Of a stretch of 64,000 nt of DNA, positions 55,098-63,137 are shown piece after piece. The position numbers and the translations under genes were made by a program. Source of the stretch: Candidatus Butyricicoccus avistercoris (lineage in GTDB: Bacteria > Bacillota > Clostridia > Oscillospirales > Butyricicoccaceae); contig DXIE01000049.1 of assembly GCA_019113005.1 (NCBI GenBank), forward strand, positions 1 to 64,000, written 5' to 3'. Within the stretch, counting starts at the first letter, position 1, and each line of letters begins with the position of its first letter. The notes under the pieces were generated by a model. The model searched no databases and was not told the DNA's origin. It was given only the letters and a program-made list of their open reading frames with translations.

Positions 55098-56756
55098 ATG
55101 AGAGAAAAACTGAAGATTATTCCGCTTGGTGGTCTTGATGAAATCGGTAAAAACATGACTCTTATTGAGTTTGGTAACGATATCATCGTTATTGACTGTG
55201 GTTTAGCGTTTCCTGATGATGATATGCTTGGTGTTGACCTTGTAATACCAGATACAACATATCTTAAACGTAATATAAGGAAACTGCGTGGTTATCTTAT
55301 CACCCATGGACATGAAGACCATATCGGTGGTCTGCCTTATGTACTTCGTGAAATGAATGCCCCTGTTTATGGTACTCGTCTTACCTGTGGCATGATTGAA
55401 GCAAAACTAACAGAACACCGTATGCCTTCTAAAGTTCGTTTTAATCGTGTTAAAGCTGGTGATACAGTAAAACTCGGCTGTTTTACTGTTGAGTTTATCC
55501 ACACAAACCACTCCATTGCAGATGCAGTTGCTTTAGCTATTCGCACTCCGCTTGGTACTATCATTCACACAGGTGACTTTAAAGTTGACCTTACACCTGC
55601 TTATGGCGATATGATAGACCTTGCTCGTTTTGGCGAACTCGGTAAAGAAGGCGTTCTTGCTCTTATGAGCGACTCCACTAATGTTGAGCGTGCAGGCTAT
55701 ACACCATCAGAACAAACCGTTGGTGCAGGTCTTGAAAACTTCTTTAAAAACTGCCGTGAAAGAATTATTATTGCAACCTTTGCATCTAATGTATCACGTT
55801 TGCAGCAGATACTAGATATAGCTGCAAAATATGGCAGAAAAGTAGCTGTTTGTGGTCGAAGCATGGAGAAAATTATAACTGTTGCTGGTGAGCTTGGTTA
55901 TCTGCAAGATAAAGGCAAGGTTTTAATTGATATGTCAGAAATACACCGCTACCCAAGAGAACAGATTGTTATTGTATCTACTGGTTCTCAAGGTGAAACT
56001 ATGTCTGCTCTTTACCGCATGGCATATAATAGTCATAAACAAGTTGACGTTGTAGCTGGTGACCGTATTCTCATTGCTGCCTCTGCTATCCCAGGGAACG
56101 AGAAAGCTGTAAATAATATGATAAATGAGCTTTATAAAAAGGGTGCAGAAGTTATTTATGACCGTAATGCAGCACTTCATGTTTCAGGTCATGCTTGCCA
56201 AGAGGAGCAAAAGCTAATGCTCGCATTATGTAAGCCTAAATATTTTATTCCTGTACATGGTGAGCATCGTATGCTTTGTATGCATGCTCAAATCGCTCAG
56301 AAAATGGGTATGCCTAAACGCAATACTATTGTCGGTGAAATCGGACGACCTATCGAAATTGGTGAACGCTCAATTCGTCTCGGAAACCCTGTACCATCGG
56401 GCAGAGTGCTTGTTGATGGTCTTGGTATAGGTGATGTAGGCTCGGCTGTGCTGCGTGACAGAAAGCATTTGTCTGAAGATGGTCTGTTAGTTGTTGTTAT
56501 GACCATTGACTCAACTTCTAGAGTTGTTATTGCAGGGCCAGATATTGTTTCTCGTGGTTTTGTATATGTTAAGGAAGCTGAACCACTTATGGAAGAACTT
56601 AGAAACACTTGTCAAATAGCACTTGACCGCTGTCTTGATGAAGGTGTTCGTGATTGGAACGGCATTAAACTTGCTGTTAAGGGTGCATTAAGTGATTATC
56701 TATTTAAGAAAACTAAACGCAGTCCTATGATTTTACCAATTATAATGGAAATATAA
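55098..56756 (+). CDS. rnj: Ribonuclease J
   Basis: 552 residues from ATG 55098; the track's TTG at 55065 would add 11 residues outside the family. Metallo-beta-lactamase motifs: GGLDEIGKNMT, LITHGHEDHIGGLPYVL, FIHTNHSIADAVALAI, IHTGDFKVD and SDSTNVERAG. The beta-CASP domain has VSTGSQGE, VSGHACQEEQKLMLALCKPKYFIPVHGEHRM. The C-terminal domain ends in KKTKRSPMILPIIMEI. It degrades and matures RNA from the 5' end. The ribosome binding site (AAAGGAAAG) is unusually distant from ATG. Confidence 0.95.
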   Translation: MREKLKIIPLGGLDEIGKNMTLIEFGNDIIVIDCGLAFPDDDMLGVDLVIPDTTYLKRNIRKLRGYLITHGHEDHIGGLPYVLREMNAPVYGTRLTCGMIEAKLTEHRMPSKVRFNRVKAGDTVKLGCFTVEFIHTNHSIADAVALAIRTPLGTIIHTGDFKVDLTPAYGDMIDLARFGELGKEGVLALMSDSTNVERAGYTPSEQTVGAGLENFFKNCRERIIIATFASNVSRLQQILDIAAKYGRKVAVCGRSMEKIITVAGELGYLQDKGKVLIDMSEIHRYPREQIVIVSTGSQGETMSALYRMAYNSHKQVDVVAGDRILIAASAIPGNEKAVNNMINELYKKGAEVIYDRNAALHVSGHACQEEQKLMLALCKPKYFIPVHGEHRMLCMHAQIAQKMGMPKRNTIVGEIGRPIEIGERSIRLGNPVPSGRVLVDGLGIGDVGSAVLRDRKHLSEDGLLVVVMTIDSTSRVVIAGPDIVSRGFVYVKEAEPLMEELRNTCQIALDRCLDEGVRDWNGIKLAVKGALSDYLFKKTKRSPMILPIIMEI

Positions 56757-56788
56757 AAAAACGCATTGCTTACGCAATGCGTTTTTGC
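56757..56788. terminator. Bidirectional terminator
   Basis: Eleven-base stem aaacgcattgc/gcaatgcgttt with a 4-base loop between the convergent RNase J and AIM24 genes. Confidence 0.92.
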
Positions 56789-56790
56789 TT

Positions 56791-57564
56791 TTATACTGGA
56801 CCTCTTGTAACAGGTGCAAGCCATACTTTGCCTGTACCACGATACACATTTACTAAACCTTCGCCAGAGGCTGCTGAACCAATAAGTGTTTTACCAGAAC
56901 GCTCAACTGTAAAGTCAAGTGTACCACTCCAAGCGATTGCCATATTACCATCAATTTTTAATACATCATTTTGAAGTGTAATCTCTATGAGTTCTTCCTT
57001 TGGCACTGGAGATTCTAAGCAAAGTGTACCCATTCCCTGAATACCTAAATTAAATAAGCCTTCTCCACCTGCAACCGCAGATGATAAGTTAGAACGCATA
57101 ACCGCCTTATGTTTTAGACTTGACTCACATGCAAGAAATAGTCCATCATCTAAAACAATACTTCCATTCCACTGGCTCATATCCACAAGTAATATATGCT
57201 TATATGTAGGCTCAAGCACTAAAGTACCATTTCCGACATATTCTGGTTTGATTGCTGATTCACCAGTTACCTGTCCACGCAGTGCTTTTCCAAAGAAATC
57301 ACCAACACCCTTAATTCCTGTTGTCGCATTTACATCTCCGACCATCCACTGCATAGCACCAGCTTGTAGTGTAATACCTTGTGCTTTGCTCATATCGCAT
57401 ATAACCTGACGTTTACGCACATTCATTTCATTGCAGAAGAAAGCGGTTTGTGCCTCATGTGGCATAACACTTAAATCCCTCTGATACTCAACAACTGCAA
57501 ACGGACCAAGCTGACTTAAAATTTTAATGTCATCATTGTTTGTGAAGTTTTGAATCTGGTACAT
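56791..57564 (-). CDS. AIM24 family protein
   Basis: 257 residues of the AIM24/TIGR00266-like beta-rich fold. Typical stretches are QAGAMQWMVGDV, GVGDFFGKALRG, NLSSAVAGGEGLFNLGIQG, the second half repeat SAASGEGLVNVYRGTGKVWLAP. The family is widespread but of unknown role. GGAGGG precedes ATG. Monocistronic, convergent with RNase J. Confidence 0.88.
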   Translation of the reverse strand: MYQIQNFTNNDDIKILSQLGPFAVVEYQRDLSVMPHEAQTAFFCNEMNVRKRQVICDMSKAQGITLQAGAMQWMVGDVNATTGIKGVGDFFGKALRGQVTGESAIKPEYVGNGTLVLEPTYKHILLVDMSQWNGSIVLDDGLFLACESSLKHKAVMRSNLSSAVAGGEGLFNLGIQGMGTLCLESPVPKEELIEITLQNDVLKIDGNMAIAWSGTLDFTVERSGKTLIGSAASGEGLVNVYRGTGKVWLAPVTRGPV

Positions 57565-57660
57565 TTAGCACCCTCCATTCATAAATAAATTTCATCGCTA
57601 TTTTTTATCTGATAGCGTAATAATATTTTACCACATATATTATATGCTTTAAAGAGATAT

Positions 57661-58200
57661 TTAATCTTCTTTACACATATCTATACATTCCTTGAGCCAG
57701 TTGCAAGTGCTTTCTTCACGTCTTATAGCACCTAAAAGCACCAAATAATCACTAAATTCATATGTTCCCTTTTGCGGAACTTCGCCAAATTCTGACTGAT
57801 TTTTCTTTAAATGTTCAAGTCTAATCTGGTGCTGTTTTAACTGGTCCTCTAGAATATAAATTTGACGCTCTGGACTAAGTGCAGAAGAATAAAAAAGCTG
57901 CAAACGAAATTCTTCTTTAGGTGTTGCTTTCATTTTATGGGTTTGGCTAAGCCAATTCATAAAATCCTTTCTGCCAAGCTCGGTTATTGAATATAATTTT
58001 TTCTCAAGTACACTTCCCGAAATCTCAACTGTATAAGTTACCATACCTTCTTCGGTAAGTCTTTTAAGCTCTGGGTAAATTTGGCTATGTTTAACCGACC
58101 AAAATTCTGCTAAAGCACCTTCAAAAAGCTTCATAAGCTCATAGCCTGTCATATCCTGTTTATTTAACATACCCAAAAGAGCATACTTTAAAGTTCTCAT
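57661..58200 (-). CDS. PadR-family transcriptional regulator
   Basis: 179 residues. The winged helix at residues 1-80 has the PadR signature (LKYALLGMLNKQDMTGYELMKLF; SQIYPELKRLTEEGMVTY; KLYSITELGRKDFMNWL). The C-terminal Vir_act_alpha_C helical domain (FRLQLFYSSALSPERQIYILEDQLKQHQ) mediates dimerisation. It is divergent from the MFS and ene-reductase genes, whose promoter carries an exact PadR-type box, so it is very likely their repressor. Ligand is probably an aromatic or related acid, by analogy with PadR. Confidence 0.93.
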   Translation of the reverse strand: MRTLKYALLGMLNKQDMTGYELMKLFEGALAEFWSVKHSQIYPELKRLTEEGMVTYTVEISGSVLEKKLYSITELGRKDFMNWLSQTHKMKATPKEEFRLQLFYSSALSPERQIYILEDQLKQHQIRLEHLKKNQSEFGEVPQKGTYEFSDYLVLLGAIRREESTCNWLKECIDMCKED

Positions 58201-58338
58201 AACGTCCCCGTTTCTATTTTAAAGCGATAAAGTTTGATGTACCTTAAATTATATTATAACAATGCTTGTTTTACAATAGTATAGTTAATTTTATTATATT
58301 TTGCTATAAAATTTTATGCACCTCACCAAATATGTAAT

Positions 58339-58370
58339 ATTATAACATGTAGTTATTGACATGTTATAAT
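58339..58370. promoter_or_regulatory. PadR-type operator
   Basis: Perfect inverted repeat attataacatgt-N8-acatgttataat, containing ATGT-N8-ACAT, the established PadR box. It overlaps the -35 hexamer of the MFS gene promoter. Confidence 0.85.
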
Positions 58371-58384
58371 TAACCTGTTATTAT
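58356..58384 (+). promoter_or_regulatory. Promoter of the MFS/ene-reductase operon
   Basis: TTGACA (inside the operator), 17-base spacer, TATTAT; about 36 bases before the start codon. Confidence 0.82.
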
Positions 58385-58420
58385 TTCATTGTCAAATTTA
58401 TAACGAACGGAGAAATAAGT

Positions 58421-59653
58421 ATGAACCTAACCAAAAAACGCTGGCTAATTCTAGCTGTTTGCTGCATAGCAAACCTATGTCTTGGCTCAATCTACACATG
58501 GAGTGTTTTTGCAACTCCTATGGCAGAACATTTATCTAATATCACTGGTCAAACTATGACCTCTGCAAACCTTGCTATTGTCTACACCATAGCTAACTCT
58601 GTTGGCCCTATCACCATGATTTCTGGTGGTTGGTTTAATGACAAATTCGGTCCTAAAAAGGTTATTTTTGTCGGTGGACTTATGTTCGGTTTAGGCATGG
58701 TGCTTTCTGGCTTTGCTACAAGTGTAACTCACCTTATTATTTCATATGGTCTTATCTTTGGCCTTGGTCTTGGTATGGCTTACGGTGCAACTATTAGCAG
58801 CTGTGTAAAGTTCTTTCCAGACAAACGTGGTCTTATCGGTGGTTTAACCACAGCAGCTTACGGTCTTAGCTCGGTAATTTTACCTCCTGTTGTAGCTGTA
58901 CTGGTTGATAGCTTTGATGTTACTAAGGCATTTATTATTGTAGGCATTTTATTTATTATACTTATGACTATTTCAGCATTTTTTGTTGAACAATGTCCAC
59001 AAGGCTTTATTCCTGAAGGCTGGACACCTCCACAAATTAAATCTGGTGCATCTAATAATGATAAAGATTGGAAAGGTATGCTTTCAAGCCCTATCTTTTA
59101 TGTTATGATGATGCTTTTATGTTGTGGTGCATTCTCTGGCATGATGTACACTTCTCAGGCACGTTCTGTTGCTGAAAATATGATTGGTATGACCGCACTT
59201 GCTGCCAGTACCGCTGTTTCTGTTATCTCTTTATTTAATGTATTCGGTAGACTTCTAGCAGGTTTTATGTCAGATAAAATCGGTCGTGCTCAAACTTTAG
59301 CTCTATCTTGTGCATTATGCATTGTTGGTATGTTCTCACTCTATATATCTGGTCAAGGCGATGTTACTACCTTCTATATTGGTTCTGCAATCCTTGGTCT
59401 GTGTTTTGGTGCATTTATGGGTGTATTCCCAGGGTTTACTGCTGACCAATTCGGTGCAAAAAATAACAGTGTAAACTTTGGTATTATGTTTATTGGTTTT
59501 GCCGTTGCAGGTTACTTTGGTCCTACAATTATGGCAAGCACAGCAAACGACCCTAAACCTTATGCTAACGCTTTCTTAATCGCTGCTGCATTAAATGCTA
59601 TTGGTATTGTGTTAACTTTTGTATATCGTGCTATGAAGAAAAAAACAAACTAA
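58421..59653 (+). CDS. MFS transporter, OFA (oxalate/formate antiporter) family
   Basis: 410 residues, twelve transmembrane helices. The OFA features NLCLGSIYTWSVFATPM in helix 1, GGWFNDKFGPKKVIFVGGLMFGLGMVLSGFA, and in the second half FNVFGRLLAGFMSDKIGRAQTL and FTADQFGAKNNSVNFGIMF are clear. The substrate should be a carboxylate. It lies 19 bases before the reductase gene, so it probably imports the substrate of that enzyme or exchanges it for the product. Start after ACGGAG. Confidence 0.92.
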   Translation: MNLTKKRWLILAVCCIANLCLGSIYTWSVFATPMAEHLSNITGQTMTSANLAIVYTIANSVGPITMISGGWFNDKFGPKKVIFVGGLMFGLGMVLSGFATSVTHLIISYGLIFGLGLGMAYGATISSCVKFFPDKRGLIGGLTTAAYGLSSVILPPVVAVLVDSFDVTKAFIIVGILFIILMTISAFFVEQCPQGFIPEGWTPPQIKSGASNNDKDWKGMLSSPIFYVMMMLLCCGAFSGMMYTSQARSVAENMIGMTALAASTAVSVISLFNVFGRLLAGFMSDKIGRAQTLALSCALCIVGMFSLYISGQGDVTTFYIGSAILGLCFGAFMGVFPGFTADQFGAKNNSVNFGIMFIGFAVAGYFGPTIMASTANDPKPYANAFLIAAALNAIGIVLTFVYRAMKKKTN

Positions 59654-59672
59654 AATAGAAAGGATTTTTAAA

Positions 59673-61619
59673 ATGACAAGAAAGTATCCAAATCTAAGCA
59701 AACCTATTAAAATTGCGGGTGTAACTTTCCGTAACCGTATGTTTTCTGCTCCTATGGGCGGTACAGACATAACAAATGATGGTTGTATCGGCCCTAAGTC
59801 TACCGCTTTTTATGAGCTTCGTGCAAAAGGTGGTGCGGGTGCTGTAACCGTTTCTGAATGTATGGTTCACCCTGAAACAGATGGCTCTCATGCTTATCAC
59901 TTAGATACTGCTATTTTAAACTCTCTGGCTGCCGCTACTTATACAGCTGATGCTATTCGCCGTCATGGTGCTATGCCAAGCCTTGAGCTTTCTCATTCTG
60001 GTATGTACTCTGGTACTTATATGACAGATAAAAACCGTAAACATGGTTTAGCTCAATGGGGGCCATCTGCTTGCACTCGTCCAGATGGTGTTGAAGTTCA
60101 CGAGCTTACTCAGGAAATGATTGATGATATTGTTGCCGCTTATGGTCGTGTTGCAGGTCTTGCTAAGCGTGCAGGCTTTGAAATGATTATGATTCATGCG
60201 GGCCATGGCTGGCTTATTAATCAGTTCCTTTCCCCTTACTTTAATAAGCGTACTGATAAATACGGTGGAAGCCTTGAAAATCGTTGCCGTTTTGCAAAGG
60301 AAGTTTTAACTGCTGTTAGAGAAAATGTAGGAAAAATGTTCCCTATCGAGCTTAGAATGAGCGGTTCTGAGCTATTTGACGGCGGTTATACTCTTGAAGA
60401 TGGTGTAGAAATTGCAAAACAGCTTGAAAGCTATATTGATTTACTTCATGTATCTGCTGGTACTTATCAGCGTGGCTTTGGTGATACTCACCCATCTATG
60501 TTTAAAGAACATGGCTGTAATGTATATCTAGCGGCTGAGATTAAAAAGCATGTAAATGTACCTGTTGCAACTCTTGGTGCTCTAAATGACCCAGAACAAA
60601 TGGAAGAAATCATTGCTTCTGGCAAGGCTGATGTTGTATATATGGCTCGTGCATTACTTGCTGACCCTGAACTGCCTCGTAAAGTGGTTGAAGGTCGTGA
60701 TGATGAAATTGTTAAATGCTTACGATGCTTTACCTGTATGGCTGAGCGTGCTGCTACTGCAACTCGTCGCTGTACTGTAAACCCTCTAATTGGTCGTGAA
60801 TTAGATGGTGTTGAAGTTATTCCTGCACCTGTTAAGAAAAAAGTGCTTGTTGCAGGTGGTGGTCCTGGTGGTCTGTATGCTGCTTATACAGCTGCTCGTC
60901 GTGGTCATAGGGTTATACTTTGCGAGAAAGAAAATGAGCTTGGTGGTATACTAAAGAGCGAACAAGCTCTGCCATTTAAGGTTGAAATGTATGAGCTTAC
61001 TGGTTCTTATGAGCGTCTAGCTCGCAAGGCTGGTGTTGAAATCCGTTTAAACACAGAAGTTACACCTGAGTATGTAGAAAAAGAAGCTCCAGATGCTTTA
61101 ATTATTGCTGTTGGCTCTACTCCTCTTGTTCCACCTATCAAGGGCTTAGATGGTGATAATGTTGTAATTGTAAATGACTACTATCTAAATAAAGACAAGG
61201 TTACTGATGAAGTTGTAGTATTTGGCGGTGGTCTTGCTGGCTGTGAATGTGCTATACATTTAGGTATGGAAGGTAAAAAAGTTCATCTTGTAGAAATGCG
61301 TGATGAGCTTGCTCCAGATGCAAACGTTCGTCATCGTCCTTTGATGCTTAAGGAAGTTGAAAAATATGTAACTGTACATACTGGTTACAAAGGTCTTGAA
61401 GTTCGTAAAGATGGTATACTATGTGCGGATAAGGACGGAAATGAAATTCTTGTCAAAGGCACAAGTGTTATTTGTGCACTTGGTCAGCGTTCTAACACAG
61501 CTGTTGTTGAAAGTTTGCAAGATACAGCCCCATTTGTTCGTGTAATCGGTGATGCAGTTAAGGTTGCTACTATTACCAATGCTGTTTACTGGGGTCATCA
61601 TGCTGCACTTGATATCTAA
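59673..61619 (+). CDS. NADH:flavin oxidoreductase of the old yellow enzyme/2,4-dienoyl-CoA reductase type
   Basis: 648 residues. Residues 1-340 form an FMN TIM barrel (FRNRMFSAPMGG, PSLELSHSG, HAGHGWLINQFLSPYFNKRTDKYGG). A [4Fe-4S] motif CLRCFTCMAE...RRCTVNP follows at about residue 350. The C-terminal part binds FAD and NAD(P)H (VLVAGGGPGGLYAAYTAARRGH; VVVFGGGLAGCECAIHLGMEGK). This architecture is shared by enoate reductases, FadH, BaiCD/BaiH and the flavone and cinnamate reductases of gut anaerobes. Together with an OFA transporter and PadR control, an imported alpha,beta-unsaturated (possibly aromatic) acid is the likely substrate. The exact one is unknown. Confidence 0.93.
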   Translation: MTRKYPNLSKPIKIAGVTFRNRMFSAPMGGTDITNDGCIGPKSTAFYELRAKGGAGAVTVSECMVHPETDGSHAYHLDTAILNSLAAATYTADAIRRHGAMPSLELSHSGMYSGTYMTDKNRKHGLAQWGPSACTRPDGVEVHELTQEMIDDIVAAYGRVAGLAKRAGFEMIMIHAGHGWLINQFLSPYFNKRTDKYGGSLENRCRFAKEVLTAVRENVGKMFPIELRMSGSELFDGGYTLEDGVEIAKQLESYIDLLHVSAGTYQRGFGDTHPSMFKEHGCNVYLAAEIKKHVNVPVATLGALNDPEQMEEIIASGKADVVYMARALLADPELPRKVVEGRDDEIVKCLRCFTCMAERAATATRRCTVNPLIGRELDGVEVIPAPVKKKVLVAGGGPGGLYAAYTAARRGHRVILCEKENELGGILKSEQALPFKVEMYELTGSYERLARKAGVEIRLNTEVTPEYVEKEAPDALIIAVGSTPLVPPIKGLDGDNVVIVNDYYLNKDKVTDEVVVFGGGLAGCECAIHLGMEGKKVHLVEMRDELAPDANVRHRPLMLKEVEKYVTVHTGYKGLEVRKDGILCADKDGNEILVKGTSVICALGQRSNTAVVESLQDTAPFVRVIGDAVKVATITNAVYWGHHAALDI

Positions 61620-61626
61620 ATAAATA

Positions 61627-61658
61627 AAAAAACCGCCTTTTTAACAAAAAAAGCGGCT
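61627..61658 (-). terminator. Terminator of tRNA-Thr
   Basis: Imperfect GC stem (GCCGC/GGCGG region with a bulge, extended by T5/A5) followed by TTTTTTT on the minus strand. It could also stop transcripts from the reductase operon. Confidence 0.65.
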
Positions 61659-61734
<76 letters not shown>

Positions 61735-61762
61735 AAGTAATATTTGTAACTGAAACAGGCAT

Positions 61763-61791
61763 ATTCTATCATATATTATTAAAAAAGTCAA
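61763..61791 (-). promoter_or_regulatory. Promoter of tRNA-Thr
   Basis: TTGACT, 17-base spacer, TAGAAT on the minus strand. Confidence 0.8.
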
Positions 61792-61858
61792 TTATATTTG
61801 TCTAAAAAGTCATATATACGAGTGAGAAACAGTCATAGATATTTAAGGCAATAGTATA

Positions 61859-61878
61859 GTGGCAAACGGTGGCAAACT
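61859..61878. repeat. Tandem repeat, two 10-base units
   Basis: gtggcaaacg followed by gtggcaaact. Confidence 0.7.
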
Positions 61879-61941
61879 AATATTTATTCATGGCAAGCTT
61901 GAATATATCTATAAATTTAGAAAAATATAAGATATTATTTG

Positions 61942-61970
61942 TTTACACGGTAAAAATAATGTGCTAGAAT
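61942..61970 (+). promoter_or_regulatory. Promoter-like sequence 1 (extended -10)
   Basis: TTTACA, 17-base spacer, TAGAAT, with the 11-base block TGTGCTAGAAT repeated exactly in promoter-like sequence 2. A transcript would begin near 61977. Confidence 0.55.
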
Positions 61971-62007
61971 AATGGTGTATATAGTGCGTTGGTATAAGGT
62001 GTTTAAG

Positions 62008-62043
62008 TGTAACCACTGTAACCGATTTAACCAGTGTAACCAT
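62008..62043. repeat. Four tandem 9-base repeats (iteron-like)
   Basis: tgtaaccac, tgtaaccga, tttaaccag, tgtaaccat at exact 9-base steps. Confidence 0.85.
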
Positions 62044-62218
62044 ATATGTTCTGTTTAAGAGTAATTATTGGATATAGAATATTGGTTAAATTTTAGACTT
62101 TAAAAAAGCAAGTTTGAAATTGTAAATACATTAAGTGTATTGAAGTTATTTTTTGATTGTGAAATAGATAAAAGAATTTATATGGCTTTTTATTGCCATG
62201 TTGATTAAAAGAGGATAC

Positions 62219-62253
62219 ATTACCACATTACCAGTATTACCAACATTACCACA
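62219..62253. repeat. Four ATTACCA repeats at 8-9 base steps
   Basis: attacca at 62219, 62227, 62236 and 62245. Period and core (TAACCA/TTACCA) resemble the first repeat set about 200 bases away. Confidence 0.85.
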
Positions 62254-62437
62254 TTGAGTTGAGTGCATACGTATTGTGTTATAGGGATATGGTTAAGGAG
62301 TAGAATTTTAGTGGCACTTATATGACTTGTTGAAAGGTTTATAGCCATACGCATTGTAATATACTGGAAGTTGTATTTAGTGTTTAGGTTTATCGTGTAC
62401 AAGACGGTATATGATTAAACATATGGTATAAATTAAG

Positions 62438-62474
62438 GGACTCGCCTGTTTAGATTAAGGCGAGTTTTGTTTTT
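62438..62474 (+). terminator. Terminator in the gene-free region
   Basis: Stem actcgcc/ggcgagt, 12-base loop, then TTTGTTTTT. No gene ends here, so it must serve an untranslated transcript or be a relic. Confidence 0.82.
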
Positions 62475-62880
62475 AGTATGAACCCACTCCCCTATCAAGG
62501 TGCAGTTAAAGATATATGTATAACCATGAGATATTGAATTAGAGAGTAGAAACTATACATTAGAATATTAAGATTGAAGAAAGAGTGTAAGAAAGTAGAT
62601 ATTGAATAGATATGTGTATGGTAGGACAACTGGATATGAGCCACTAGGAGAATAGTTTAATAGATAAACATCACCATAAATATATAGCATTAGATATAGG
62701 TCATATATTTTATGATGGAAGCAATAGATATATGGTTATGGTATAGACTATAAGTTATATTCTTGTTAGTGCACTGCCAAAAGGTAAAGCATATCTTATT
62801 TATATAGACGTACAATTATTATGACCATAGTATATTTAAGCATATTAGTATATAGACATATATTGATGATATCATGATTA

Positions 62881-62909
62881 TTTACACAGCATAGTTTATG
62901 TGCTAGAAT
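62881..62909 (+). promoter_or_regulatory. Promoter-like sequence 2 (extended -10)
   Basis: TTTACA, 17-base spacer, TAGAAT, sharing TGTGCTAGAAT with sequence 1, 939 bases downstream of it and in the same orientation. Confidence 0.55.
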
Positions 62910-62983
62910 TGAAATGTAAAATTGGTTTAAAATGTTTATTAGTTTTAGGTTAAGGATTGAGAATAATATAAAATATTGCCAAA

Positions 62984-63003
62984 ACAAACCAGAACAAACC
63001 AGA
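62984..63003. repeat. Tandem repeat, two 10-base units
   Basis: acaaaccaga repeated twice without change. Confidence 0.8.
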
Positions 63004-63054
63004 TTGCAATTAAATGGTTTAGTAGTGTAATTACTAGGCTAAATAGAAACTATG

Positions 63055-63084
63055 TTTACAGGGTGAAAAAACGGGGTTTATAAA
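63055..63084 (+). promoter_or_regulatory. Possible promoter of the terminal gene pair
   Basis: TTTACA, 18-base spacer, TATAAA, about 54 bases before the start of the 237-residue gene. Confidence 0.45.
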
Positions 63085-63137
63085 GGCTTGTAAATAATTG
63101 GATATTGATATATAAATATAATATATGAGGTGGTTGT

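Larger units (their letters stand above)
61977..62474 (+). ncRNA. Candidate untranslated transcript of about 500 bases
   Basis: Bounded by promoter-like sequence 1 and the terminator at 62440-62474. It contains both sets of 9-base repeats and no plausible coding frame. Existence is inferred only from these borders. I did not recognise a known large RNA class. Confidence 0.3.
61800..63137. other. Gene-free, repeat-rich region of about 1.3 kb
   Basis: No reading frame with a ribosome binding site and family-like composition was found on either strand; the two track ORFs here are AT-rich shadows. The stretch holds four sets of short tandem repeats, two nearly identical promoter-like sequences, and one clear terminator, described separately. 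It separates the chromosomal tRNA-Thr from genes with mobile-element character. Confidence 0.6.

Noticed and set aside
61972-62058. 28-codon frame encoding a Cys/His-rich peptide through the 9-base repeats
   Set aside because: The ATG lies before the expected transcription start, there is no ribosome binding site, and the residues simply mirror the DNA repeat.
62220-62402. Track ORF on the minus strand in the gene-free region
   Set aside because: No ribosome binding site, no recognisable composition, and part of its sequence comes from the ATTACCA repeats.
62796-62987. Track ORF of 63 residues on the minus strand
   Set aside because: AT-rich low-complexity translation; its path crosses promoter-like sequence 2; no support for translation.
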